Source of the DNA: Mactromeris polynyma
Lineage: Eukaryota; Mollusca; Bivalvia; Venerida; Mactridae
Reading direction: 5' to 3'
Assembly: GCA_032209605.1 (NCBI GenBank)
Contig: JASFXZ010000035.1
Location: 935,001 to 999,000 of the forward strand
Length of the DNA: 64,000 nt
In this document: in pieces, positions 1-12,500 of the stretch
Layout of the letters: every line of letters starts with the position of its first letter
Position numbering within the stretch: the first letter of the stretch is position 1
Notes under the pieces: model-generated
Told to the model about the DNA's origin: nothing
What the model saw: the letters and a program-made list of their open reading frames with translations, nothing else
The model's database searches: none
Translations under genes and position numbers: made by a program

Positions 1-104
1 ATAGAAAACCATGTGACTGTAACCCTAATATCCATATAGACATGACTCTCACTGACTAAACCAGTCAGTATGTTGCACGTTTATACACCTGTTTATAGAA
101 TGGG

Positions 105-232
105 ATGTATTATAGTTTTTGGTCAGAATGTGTATGAGCAAAATATCTCGGACAAGCTCGATAACAAGCCATATCTCTAGGGTCACTCTGGAGTTATCGC
201 CCTTTGATTATAGAAATTACCTAAATACTTGG
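105..232 (+). repeat. Dispersed repeat (family also at 19.1-20.5 kb)
   Basis: Carries GGTCAGAATGTGTATG, ATATCTCGGACAAG, GATAACAAGCCATATC and GGAGTTATCGCCCTTTGATT. The same words in the same order recur at 19138-19225, 19288-19385 and, more diverged, in the 160-bp tandem units at 19.87-20.5 kb. It lies in the intron before the first visible exon. Class is unknown. Confidence 0.7.
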
Positions 233-382
233 TCTTAAAAACTGCTAGTCTAGTTGATGACAATAAATACAGAAATGAATTATTCTCTTCATTTGTCACA
301 TTTTAGCTATTTAAGGATACTTGTCCTTGTCCATTGTTGCATTCCCAAAGTAGAATAATACTTTAAACATGATTTTTTTCAG

Positions 383-541
383 TGTTTGAAAGATCGGAAT
401 AAAATCTTCCATTCTGGTAGTTTTGAGGTGACTGACAGTGAGCTAGACATTTACTTTGATAACATGATACGTGTTCTGGAAGACAAGGAATGTTTGATCA
501 ATAACCCTGATGCACAGCAAGCTGTAAATGAACTTCACAAG
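383..541 (+). CDS. Exon: C-terminal half of HEPN domain 1
   Basis: Open frame of 53 codons after a T-rich tract ending in CAG and before GTAGTG, phase 0 at both ends. It encodes CLKDRNKIFHSGSFEV and then an acidic helical stretch ending in NELHK. The R-N-x-x-x-H arrangement followed by a helix matches the second half of DZIP3-type HEPN domains. The first half must lie on an exon before position 1, because 1-382 shows no matching reading frame. Confidence 0.8.
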
Positions 542-3500
542 GTAGTGTATAGTCTTATTTAATATCAGGGATTGCATGGTTTTCCAATGCTGTGGTAATT
601 CCCAGAATATCCGGTCCTTCTACTTTTACAAAAGTGAGAAATACTGGGAAATACTCTCAGATAAATAACATTTACACTAAAAGCAGTTTATTAACACAAA
701 ATACCTACAATGAAAAAAGAAACTTTCATGCAAACATTATTGAACACAAATAGAATGGTATTGTTCACAAAATATCAACATAATCCAATTTTAACCAATC
801 TTATTCTTCCTAACCCAAACTAATTTTGCTGCCTTTGCACTCCTAATTTATTGTTTAGCTTTGATCCTATGAGTCTAAAGTTGTAAATCATAGAATGAAA
901 GAAACAAATGTAATACAAATATAGCTTTATTTCTATCGCACAACCTAATCTACTAATATATCAACAAAGTGAGTGAAATCAAATTTGTCTCTGCCTAATG
1001 GGGTTGGGTGAAATGTACTACATTGTAGTACCTGTAAACTAATTGACAATGGCAAGGTTATGTGTTTGTTTTTGTGAGATAATATAGCTTGATATTATCC
1101 TGAATTACCACATATTGGACTGGTGATAGACATAGTGATAAAATGTCAGTACAGACGATATTTGAGCATTGAAACTTTTATTGTATCAGAATTATTTCAT
1201 AATGAATACAAGTATTTCCCGTCTTTTTGCCTACCCTGTGAAATATAACTTATCTTACGGAAGTTATTGCATTTTAGCTAGACCCTTGTAGTTTGACATG
1301 ATGTTCGGTTTTTATTGGGATCGCCCTGTGCCCGTCAATTTAGATTGTTAACACTCTAGAGGTAACAGGGGTTCCTCTAGACTCCAAAAGTCAAGGGTCA
1401 CTGACCCTTGGGCATGAAATTTGGTGGTTCATTTTCAAAACTGCAGGGGTAAGTCATATTTTGCGATTCTGATGGATCGAATGCGGGGAAAGTTTTATGT
1501 ATGTCTTTGCTGTTTATATGTGCTATGTAACCAACAAAAAATTGTTTGGCATAACCATATTCATCAAAATATAGAACTTGGAAGGTACATGTATGTAGTT
1601 TGGTATTTATTTTTAAGGTGACATAGTCGTGTTTACTGTTAGTGTTTACTGTTAATACGCTGCTCACTAAATAAATATACCCTTGTGAACAGTTTCCATA
1701 CACAATTTGCAAAAATACTTGTAAGACTTCTCAAGAATTGTGTTAAATAATTCAATACACTATTTCAATGAATGAACAATGTTTATATTGAAATTTTACC
1801 AAATAAAATCATTCTAAATTACATGTAGTTGCATGGACATTAACAGCAATTTGCGCAACATGAAATATACGCACAAGTTAAACAATCTTACATTCTCCAG
1901 TATAAATAACATTGAACTTCAAGATTCCCCAGACCAGCACTTTACTCTAATAGTCCAGTCATTCTACGTCAAAAAAGGCCAAACCTTCAAATAATTGCAA
2001 CAGAACTGATTTTCACTGTTTATGAAACTTAAATCTATGTAGAACAACATATCAAAAGTCTAACAAAATCTAAGTTGCGGAAGTACTTCAAACTCGTCCC
2101 TTTTAACACCACATGATTTTTACTAAAACTTTTTTTGAGTCATATAAAATAAGACAAGATGTACATTTGTGGAATGAAATACACCTGAAAACTTCTCCAC
2201 AGTAGAAGATTTCTACACAGACTTCATTTGTGGTGTATTTATGAAGAACAATGCCTAATTAGAACGAAAAAAAGTAATATTTGTATAATTTAAGTGATAG
2301 AAATTACCCCACCCACTAAGATATACAAGCTTCAATTAATGAAGTCACTAGAAATATTCTTTCAATTAACTCCAAATATTATTAACCTTATTTTAAGGAA
2401 AAACTCATAATAGGTTAATCAAAAAATATATATAAGATCTTTGTGTATTCAAATATGATAAACATCTTATTGGATTGACATTACTACAAAAGTAATCTAT
2501 CTACATAAATGTACATACATCTAAATTTTACCAACAAAATAAGGCCTACTGATGAAATCTTGAAATAGCAGTGAAGTATAACCAACCATAACAATCACAG
2601 GAATGACATCATCAACAATAAACTACATTATGTTGCTATTGGTAATGAATTTGTTCCCAGAAGAGTATAGTTCATAGTAATATTACCCCACCCACTCTCA
2701 TATACATGCAACACCATTTCGAATATGTCAGTCTACACAGATACATGGGACATATGAAAACGAAAAGTGAATATTTTTGAAAAAACAACACACCTGATAT
2801 AGAAATAACAATCGGTAAAAACTGAAATAGCAACAACTGTACGCAAAATCAAAGTGCTGAAAGTACCCATTTTGAAGCATTTATCTATGGCCAGCATTTT
2901 TTACGGGATCGCCGACTTTCGTTTTCAATATTGACTCGCAGATATTTTCTATTACGTCTGTCGTGTCATATGATGTATACTCATACTTGATATTGATGTT
3001 AATTCTAAAACACAGGTTATAGATTTTATTTGCATTGAATTTCGTGGGTAAATTTTTTCATTATTGCATAATTTGACAATTTTTAATGTAACATTAACGT
3101 GTTAGGTCAGTTTCTTACAAGGTTACTGTTGGTAAACGGGCTATAGGAGTAAAGGTTTTTACTTTACTTTCGAGACTTTTCTCACTTTGATGGACTATCA
3201 AAACTAACTAACTTATTATCATGGATTTATATGTGAAACATCAACTGACAAGAAGATATGCACATTGTATAGCACTGTATGTTTCACAACTATCAAGCAT
3301 TATTAACTAAAAGATCCAGTGTTGTTCGGGAAAATAATGAAGCCTGATCAGAATTGATAGGATGACCACAAGTTTTACGTTTCTTCATTATAAAATGCCA
3401 CTGGAATGTCTTTATTTGCTCCAAGGTTGACACTACATTGATGAATGGTAAACATCGCAAAGTTGCGAGGGCACCTGCATAAAATCGCAAATATTAGCGA

Positions 3501-6500
3501 CTGGGTTCTTCTACTCGCAAACCAATGTATTCATCGCAAAAGTGACTGATGTTTTATGAACTGTTGTTTTCCCGGTCTTATGTATGTGGCGTTCCCTGTC
3601 GACACTTGCGCTCTCTTGTAATATGACCTCATTTTATATGTTGTGCGGTTAGTTCTCTTTAGACAATTACACATGATTGTGATGTATGTGTAAACATGCC
3701 CTACATTTGTATTTATATAATTGTGTAAGTTTCTCATGTATATACATGTTGATCGAACTGAAATATTGCAGGAACATGTAAGTAAAGTAATAATATGAAA
3801 TTATATATTTTTGTTTTCCCTAAGTAAGCTGTATATTTTCAAATGTTAAAGATGCCTTAACCAATATAGTAACAATACAGGAAATACGGCCAGTTCTAAT
3901 ATTTTACGTTCAGATGGACCCAATGCATCTTTAATGAACATAAGGTGGCTGATCTAGGAGTTTAAATTTACGGGCCGTCTTTATATTTGTGTGGTAAAAC
4001 AGTATATATAGATACAAAGTGAATGATGAAGTCGAGCATAAGGTTTAAATCTTTATCTCTATTTGACATTTACAATTGATTTTAAATTTTGACTTTGGCC
4101 TATCTAGAAACAAATCTTTCTAGGTATTGTCAAGAGATAGTCATGAAAGCTATTATGTGATAATTATGACAAACATCTCAGTCAACACGTATTCTTGTAA
4201 ACAATGAAATACATATAAATAGTAAATAGGCTACTTGAATGCTTTGATAAATTTACTCTGATAAACAAACTTGTATCCTGTAGATAACTCGCACCAACTT
4301 GTACGTGCTTATCTACACAATATGGCTTTGAAAGTGGTCTTGATTGCAATCTGGTGTTGAAATTTAATTACTCGGAAATCAGCTTAGTATTATAAATGCT
4401 TACGTGGTTATATCGTACATGATTAATCAGAATAACAGGAAACAGATTCGATCTGACCTGGACAAGTTACAGAAATCCCCTCCATATTATTTTGTAAAAT
4501 CCTTTCATTAGCGATTATAGCATGTTACATGTTTCATATGTAAAATTATTATGAGTGTATTTTGCTTTTGAATTAGGTGCATGCGTTCAAGTTTCAATGT
4601 GCTTTTTGAATGGCTGTGCACTTTGTTTGTTTTTTTTTATATTTCTTTATTCATTTAAGTTTATACAGTGCACATACAATAATGTTGAAAATAACAGATT
4701 AATACACAATAAGTAAAGTAGTGTAACATTGATATTAATGACATTAAATAATTGATTACAATAGTATCCGTATGTGTAGTGTTCTAAACTTAAATGGGTT
4801 TTTTGTATATAATTATAAAAAAAATAGTAAAAGGTGAAAAGAAAGAAAAAAAAAGTCTGAGTCTTTGTTAGCTAGAATATGAAGATATAAAACCTAAAGC
4901 AATCATATGTTATCATGATATTTTCTGTGTCTTGCTTATGCATGTATTACAGTATCCGGTTATGTATAAATTCTTTCCATTTTGTTTCAAATACTTCTAG
5001 TTTGTCTTTTTGAGTTGCTATCATTCTTTCAATGCAAATACGTCGAGATATGTAAGGTTTAAAGATTTCAATTTCTGGCACTTTTTTGTTATATTTGCAG
5101 TAGCTGATGAAATATTTTGCTAGTATTAGAAGAAAATTTATTATATTTCTTTTTTTGTTGTCATTGTTGTTTTCTAAACCTAGTGATATTATTCTATAGC
5201 TAAGTATATGTACTTGAATATTTTTGGTTTTGAGAAAATCTTGTAAATTAAGCCAGAATTGTTGAATTATTTGACATTCCCAAAAAAGATGTTTCTGTGT
5301 TTTCGGTAACATTGAACAAAAATCACACAACCTACAGCTTGTAAGTTTACATTTGTACAGATAATCATTATTTGGAATTATTTTCATCAAATATTTATAT
5401 TGAAATTCTCTTAGTTTGGTATCTATAGTGCAGTTGATTGGAATTGTTAATACGTGTTTCCATGTGATATGTTCCCCAATGAATTCTGTGTCCCATTTTT
5501 CAAGAGGTTTGTTTTTGGTGTTTTTTAATTTGATTTGTCTTTCATATAACAATTTGTTCGTTTTATTCGTTTGTTTTACTTGATCTACAAGATATTCCGT
5601 CTCAAGAACTAGGGTAAAATCCTCTTCCGTCAGTTGTTTCCTCCACTTTTTATCGATTGCTTTGATCAATTGTAAATATTTAAGAAACTCTCCATTTTCA
5701 ATGGCATATTTATTTTGCATTTGTTCAAAAGTTAAGAAATCTTTAGTTTGGAAGTCAAAAATATGTTTGATCTGCAAGATATCTCTTTCCAACCAATTTT
5801 TATATAGAAACAAGTTTCCATTTGACTGTTTTATGTTTGAATTATTCCATATAATTTCTTCAGGAAGGTTGGTTATTGAGTTTTTATAATTGATTGAGCA
5901 CCAGGATGCAATAATCTCTTTTAGAAATGTGAAATTAAGTTTGAGTTTATCTGCATCTGTTTTAGAAGTATTATATTTAAAAACATTTTCCCCGTACTTT
6001 TTAAGTTCAATGTTATAAATTATATTCCATTTAGCATCACTTCCGGTATTAATTCTTTTTACCCAGCTGGCCTTGACTGAATTTATGAATGAATCGATAT
6101 CTAACATTTTTAGTCCTCCATTTTCATACGTTTGGAAAATCATATTTCGGGATACTTTATCAGGTTTAGAATCCCACAGAAAGTCAAACATAAGATTTTT
6201 AATTCTTTTAATTCTCTGTTCTGTTGGATTGTTTAAAACTGTGAGTGGATACACTAATTTCGGGAATGCAAATGTTTTTATAACAGTAATTTTTCCTATT
6301 AAGGACAGTTTCCATCTTCTCCATTTATAAAGGGTATGTTGAAATGCATCTATTTTAGGATCTAAGTTCAGTTCAAGTATTTTATTCGGATCATTTGTAA
6401 AGTGTATACCTAACGTTGTAGCCTCGTTTGAAGTCCAAATGAATTTTTTGGTTTTACAGTATGTTTTATTTGTATGGCGCAAAGATCCTATTCTTAGAAC

Positions 6501-9500
6501 CGTACATTTTGATATATTTAAATTTAAACCAGATATTTGACTGAATTTTTCAAATGTTGTGATGAGATTTTGGAAAGAACTTTGTGTGCCATCTAGGAAA
6601 AAGCTTGCATCATCTGCAAAAAGCGTTTGTTTTATTTCGGTATTTTGAATGTTAAGTCCTTTTATGTTTTTATTATTGTTTATATTTTGTGATAGTATTT
6701 CAATACCTATGATAAATAAATAAGGTGAAAGTGGACAGCCCTGTCTTACACCTTTTTTGATTTTAAAAAAATTAGATAGATGTCCATTGATATTAATGCA
6801 ACTTTTTGCGTCTCTGTAGAGGAGTTTTGTCCAATTTATTAACATATCTCCAAAATTAAAGTATTCCAGACATTTGAAGATATAATCATGATCTACACTA
6901 TCAAAGGCTTTTTGGAAGTCCGAGAAAAAAATCAATCCTTCGTCGTTATCTTTGTTTATTTTTTCTATTACATCATATAAGATTCTTATATTTTCACCAA
7001 TATATCTTCCTTTGATGAATCCAGTTTGGTCTTTGTTTATTATATTATCAAGTACTTTTTTCATTCTATTAGCAATTGATTTGGATGCTATTTTATAGTC
7101 TATATTCAATAGTGATATGGGTCGCCAGTTGTTAATTTCAGTCAATATTTTATCTTTTTTCGGAAGAAGAGTAATAACACTTTGTTTTTGAAGTTCAGTA
7201 AGGTCTTTATTTTCAAATGAGTAGTTGAGGGAATTAATAAGGTATTGTTTTATGTCGTTCCAGAAAATTTTATAAAATTCTGTGGTTAGGCCATCAGACC
7301 CCGGACTTTTCCTATTTTTCATTTCTTTTAAAGCCATACCACATTCATATTCTGTCAATAGGCCTTCACATGTTTGTTTTTGTTCATTATTAAGTTTTTT
7401 ATGTATATCTGGAAAAAAATCTGTGTCGTTTTTAATTCGGTTATCTTTTTTATACAAATTGCTATAGAAGGAATGTACTTCATTTGTAATTTCTTTTGTT
7501 TTCGTATAGACTTTGCCATTGTGTTCAATTTTGTTTATGATCTTTTCTTTCGAAAGTTTTTTCTCGAGATTTGCAAAGTATTTTGTATTTTTTTCGGCTC
7601 CCTCAATCCATTCAGCTTTTGTTCTTAATAAAATGCCTTTAATTGTTTCATCAAAAAAGTTATTCATTTTCTCTTTTTGAGCATTTAATTCTTGTAAAAG
7701 TATACAATTTCCAGGGGATCTATTTATTTCATTTTCAATCCTTTTGATATTATTTTCTATTTGAATTTGTTCCTTCATATTTTCTTTCTTTTTTCTTACT
7801 GATAGTTTTATAGATTCATTTCTTATAGTGCTTTTTATTACTTCCCAAAGGGTATTTGGGTTTGCTTCATTATTAATTTGTACAATATCGTTAATAGAAT
7901 TGCGTATAGTATTTTGATACTCTGGATCAAGTAATATGCTAGTATTTAATTTAAAATACCCCGGACCTTTTTCTGGCTTTAATGTGTCTATTTTCAAATT
8001 AACAATTGAGTGATCTGATCTATAGCCTGGCGATTTGTACATTTGGAGCTGACATTGGTTACATTTTGAGACACAAGAAAATAGTCTAGCCTACAAAATA
8101 TCGGAGGTTTTGTATTAGAATGCCATGTGTAGCTTTTATCATTTGGATTGAATATACGCCAAATGTCATGTAGGTCATAGTTTGAAATAATTTTGTTTAA
8201 CTTCTCAGAATTATTTTTGTTTGTGTTTTTTCTTCCGTTCAATTTATCCTTATCAAAATCCAAGACAACATTAAAGTCTCCTCCGATTAACAGAGATTCG
8301 TTGTTATTTTCTATTATTGTATTTTCAAGCGCATCAAAAAACGTGCTGTCGTCATTGTTTGGACCATATACATTTATTAAAACTATTGTTTCTTCGTTAA
8401 TTTCTATTTTTAATGTTTGCAGTCTACCACATATAATTTCTTTATACTCGAGAATTTTGTAGTTTAAACTTTCGTTTATGAGGATGCCTATACCTTTGCT
8501 ATTTGTGCTGTTTCCACTTAGATAAATGTCATGTTTCCATTCTTTTTTCCATATATCTTTATCATTACTTTCGATACAATGTAATTCCTGTAAAAAACAT
8601 ATTTCATATTTCTTTAATTTTAAAAATTCGAAAAGTTTCAGTCGCTTTTCCCTAGATGACAGTCCTTTAGTATTTAATGTACACACATTAAAATTCATGT
8701 TTGTCAATTAGGTTAGAGTTCTTTAATTTCACAGATAGCATGTTGCATATGATTGAGCTCATATGAGTATATTTTTTTATTTGATGAAAAACTAAGCTCA
8801 CAAAGACAAAAAAATAAAAAGAGATTGTATTGTTTTGAAATGACATTACTGTGTCCTGGTTGGATTTTTCAAATTGTAATTTGTTTTTAAATAATTGATT
8901 TCCGATTGAAATCTGCGTCTTAATTGGATATAAATAGCCATAAGACCAATTTAAAAATTATGCGGGTCGTACATACTACTTTAGGCTCAATATCTCCAAT
9001 GAATACAATGTTTACATATACATAGCTCAATAGCAGTACGCAGTACTAGATTCCAGCATGGTAGCAATTATTATAAAACAGAGAAACTGTTCGTTCATAC
9101 AAATCCTGATTTCTTAGGGGGAAAAACTTGATAGTTCAATGTGTCCATTCCACCTAGCTACCTCAGAATGGTTAAAGTAAGTGAATGCATATTTACACAT
9201 TTGTTAGAAATCATACTTTAACAACGAACAAATAGATAATTAGTAGCCCTTAATCTAATACAAAAACATAAAAAATACAAGTAGATAATTAATAGCCCGT
9301 ATTCTAATAGAGAAAAAAACACCATAAGAATACAAGTCATTAAAAAATGGATTTAAATGTGTTATTGACAATGACGCTTAACTGTTCACTAAATATATAA
9401 TCTGCTTCCCAAACTCCATAGCCATGGAAGACTACATGTAACGGGAAGTGGTATTTCAGTATCTATATTTATATATAGCAAAAAGAAAAAAATATATTGA

Positions 9501-12500
9501 AACCTATCTATGCCCATGTACACATATATATATGCGCTTGTGTACGCACTTGCATACAGACACCCACTATCGATCCTATCCACAAAACACATGCTAGCAC
9601 AGGCATGCACACATACTTGCATATTTATATGCTAGAATAGAATACGCTGGGTGATTCCTATAATCTGTAAACCTTGGCGAAAAAGAGACGAAATGCAAGG
9701 ATTTACACTAGGGTATATTAAACACGCCCACAATAACATCAAACATACACGCACGTAACCACGCATGCATGCACACACACTTGCATTCATGTACACTAGA
9801 ATAGAACGCACACAATTCCTATAATCTGTAACCTTGGGAAAAAACGAAATGCAAGGAAACACAATAGGGTACGTTAAACACGATCACAAACACATTCAAC
9901 ATACACCCACATACACGCACACACGCACACACGGACACCTACATACACACACGACAACAAAATATTCAATTTCTTGTCTTAAATATCAAACCATATACAA
10001 ACGACAGCAATAATATTTATCGTATCAAATCTGATAGTATTATTTTAGTACATCATTTGTATGTTTAATTGGTATGACTACACAATCATGCAAAACAAAC
10101 ATACATTCTATGTGTTATTTTTGTTACAGCTATTTAGTCAGGATTTTCATGAATTGTGTTTAATTATGTATTCAAGAAGATCATGAATCGGATTAACTAT
10201 AAATCAGTTCTATATCGCATCGTGTTACGACTAAATATATTGTTCACAAAAAAGTTTGCGTACACTTTTACTAGTTTTGTAAAATATCACTTTGCTGTGG
10301 TGAGGAGCACGCATTCTAAGTTTCTTTTGGCTGATCACTGGTTTCATCATATGTTTCTCTTTCTGGCCATTTCATTTCTATCCAGTGATTGAAGTCACAT
10401 TCTTTTACTTCATGTTTGTTCCCCATACCGTTGATATAAACAATCCGACCATCCTTTGTCCATGCATTTTTAACTTCATCTGGCGCTTTAAATCTCACAC
10501 AAGATAGAACATGGAAGTTTAAATTGGTGAGATCCTCACTTATAAAAATGCCAGTGCCTTTTAACAGTTTTTTACTATACATAATTTTGTTACGTAGCAT
10601 ACGTGATTGGAATTTCACGATAATTTGTTGTTTATGTTTCCGCTTTTTACCCACTCTGTGTGCAATATCGATGTCGTTTTTTCTGAGATGTAACTCAGGA
10701 TCTTTCAGATTTTCATTCAATTTTTTGCAGACTAATGCTGTTGTTTCCTCTGCATTTTCATCAGATGTTGTTGTTAGTCCATCTATTCGGAGGCTATTTC
10801 TGCGGGAGTATTGTTCTAACCTATTCATCGATAAATTTGATTTTTCTACAGCGGAGTTGAGATCTGACTTTACTTGATCTTTTTCATCCTTGAGGTCTAA
10901 GTTGTTTTTTTCCAGTGATTTTATTTTCTCTTGCAGTTTATCATTTTCTATTTCTCTGTCGAACAGCTTGCTTTCGAGTATTTCTATTCTTTTTGAAACT
11001 GAGTCTAATAGTTCATCTTTCATTTGATTAACCACTTCCCTTATCATATTTCTCAGAGAAACGTCGTTCTTCGTTAGCATATTTGTGAGTTTTTCATTCA
11101 TATCTTTCAGTTGGTTTTTTATTTCTGACATTTCTTGACCATTTTCATCTTGGTGTTTTTTTTGACATTTTTTCTTTTTTCCATTTTCAGCTGTTTGTTT
11201 CTGTTCTTTGCTTTCTTCCATATTTTGAGCCTTTTTACTTGTTCGTGTGCTTCTTTTACTTTCGCTACTATTTGTTTCTGTATCACAAACTACTGGGTCA
11301 TCATCTTGTTTTGTTTCTTCTCTGTTACTTTCACTATTACTTTGACTCATGTTGATGCATTCTTTTGTTGTGCAGTATATTTTGGAAATATTGATGAGGG
11401 GTGGTCTTAAATAAACACTTTTCTATTCAAAAACGAGTTCAAAAATTGTGTACATCAATAAATATGGCGTCCATCATGACAAAATGTTTGTGTTATGAAG
11501 ATTTCAATAATTACCAACCGGAGACACAATTTTTATCCAAATTTACATATCCATTCACGGAACATAAGTCCAAGAAAAACAAATATCCAAAAAGAAGTTT
11601 ATTTCTTGTAGTCCATTTGGTGATTTTTCGCAATATTTTAGAGACAAAAAAAACGTGGCATGTTCGGTTAGCTGGTTCCCGTACTGTCTCTACCATAGAG
11701 CAAAACGCTTAGTAGAAGCACAAACGATTCCCATAGTACAATGTATGTTGCATGCCAGTAAGTATACTAATTATTAGGCTGTGCACTTTGTATGTGTCTA
11801 TTCATACTCGAGATATTTATTCATTGTTATAAACATTGCGTCAGCAGTGATGCACAGTAACGACAGTTCGGATACTGCGAAGTTTAGCTCAAACATTCTT
11901 TCACATATTCATTGATAACATCACGTAAAGTATTACATCGTGTCAATATCAGTGCCAAAACATTCGACGAAAATGTTGTGTTAACTTGTAAATCGCGCCC
12001 TTGGCTATGCTCTTTATCAGGTCCGCGCGTTAAAGAAAGGATCACGGTGGAAAGTTCAAATCCCGGTAGGGGTCCGTTCTGATATGACCGGTTGGTGAGC
12101 CGCTAGCTAGTTAAAAAATGGTTACCATCCGCCTACCTGTCTGATCAGCACATGGGTCATGTCTGTCCCTTTCGATATTTTCTCACTGGAAACACTTAGC
12201 ATTCTTACCACAAGACAAACAATGTGTGTTAAATTGAAATGGCATTACACAATCGAACTAGATATTGTGGAGACTCAATAGAGTCTTTGCGATTGTCTTC
12301 TTTATTTCATTCGGATTGCAATAAATGCGTCTACATTCTTTATGTAAATTTGCCCTGGTTTTGTAGTTATAGTGTCATTTCGGTTTCTGCTACAATTACA
12401 TCAGAACTTCCCTTGGCTCGGAGTTATACGCAGTTTTTGTCGTCCTCGAGTGCCGACTGGCAGATACAATATATCTTGCACATACAACACATCATTATTT

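Larger units (their letters stand above)
4627..11776 (-). mobile_element. Full-length L1/Tx1-type LINE retrotransposon
   Basis: A 7.15-kb element on the minus strand: 5'UTR 11776-11351, ORF1 11350-10316, spacer 10315-8708, ORF2 8707-4947 and a short 3'UTR ending in an A-rich tail (complement of the T-run at 4627-4640). It is bracketed by the 15-bp direct repeat GGCTGTGCACTTTGT at 4612-4626 and 11777-11791, the target-site duplication expected from APE-type target-primed reverse transcription. The coding part is intact apart from one frameshift near 8042. Clade is inferred from RT motifs such as NWRPISLLNIDYKI. Confidence 0.93.

Noticed and set aside
10156..10392. Plus-strand 78-codon frame
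   Set aside because: Antisense to the end of the LINE ORF1 and its spacer; a shadow frame.
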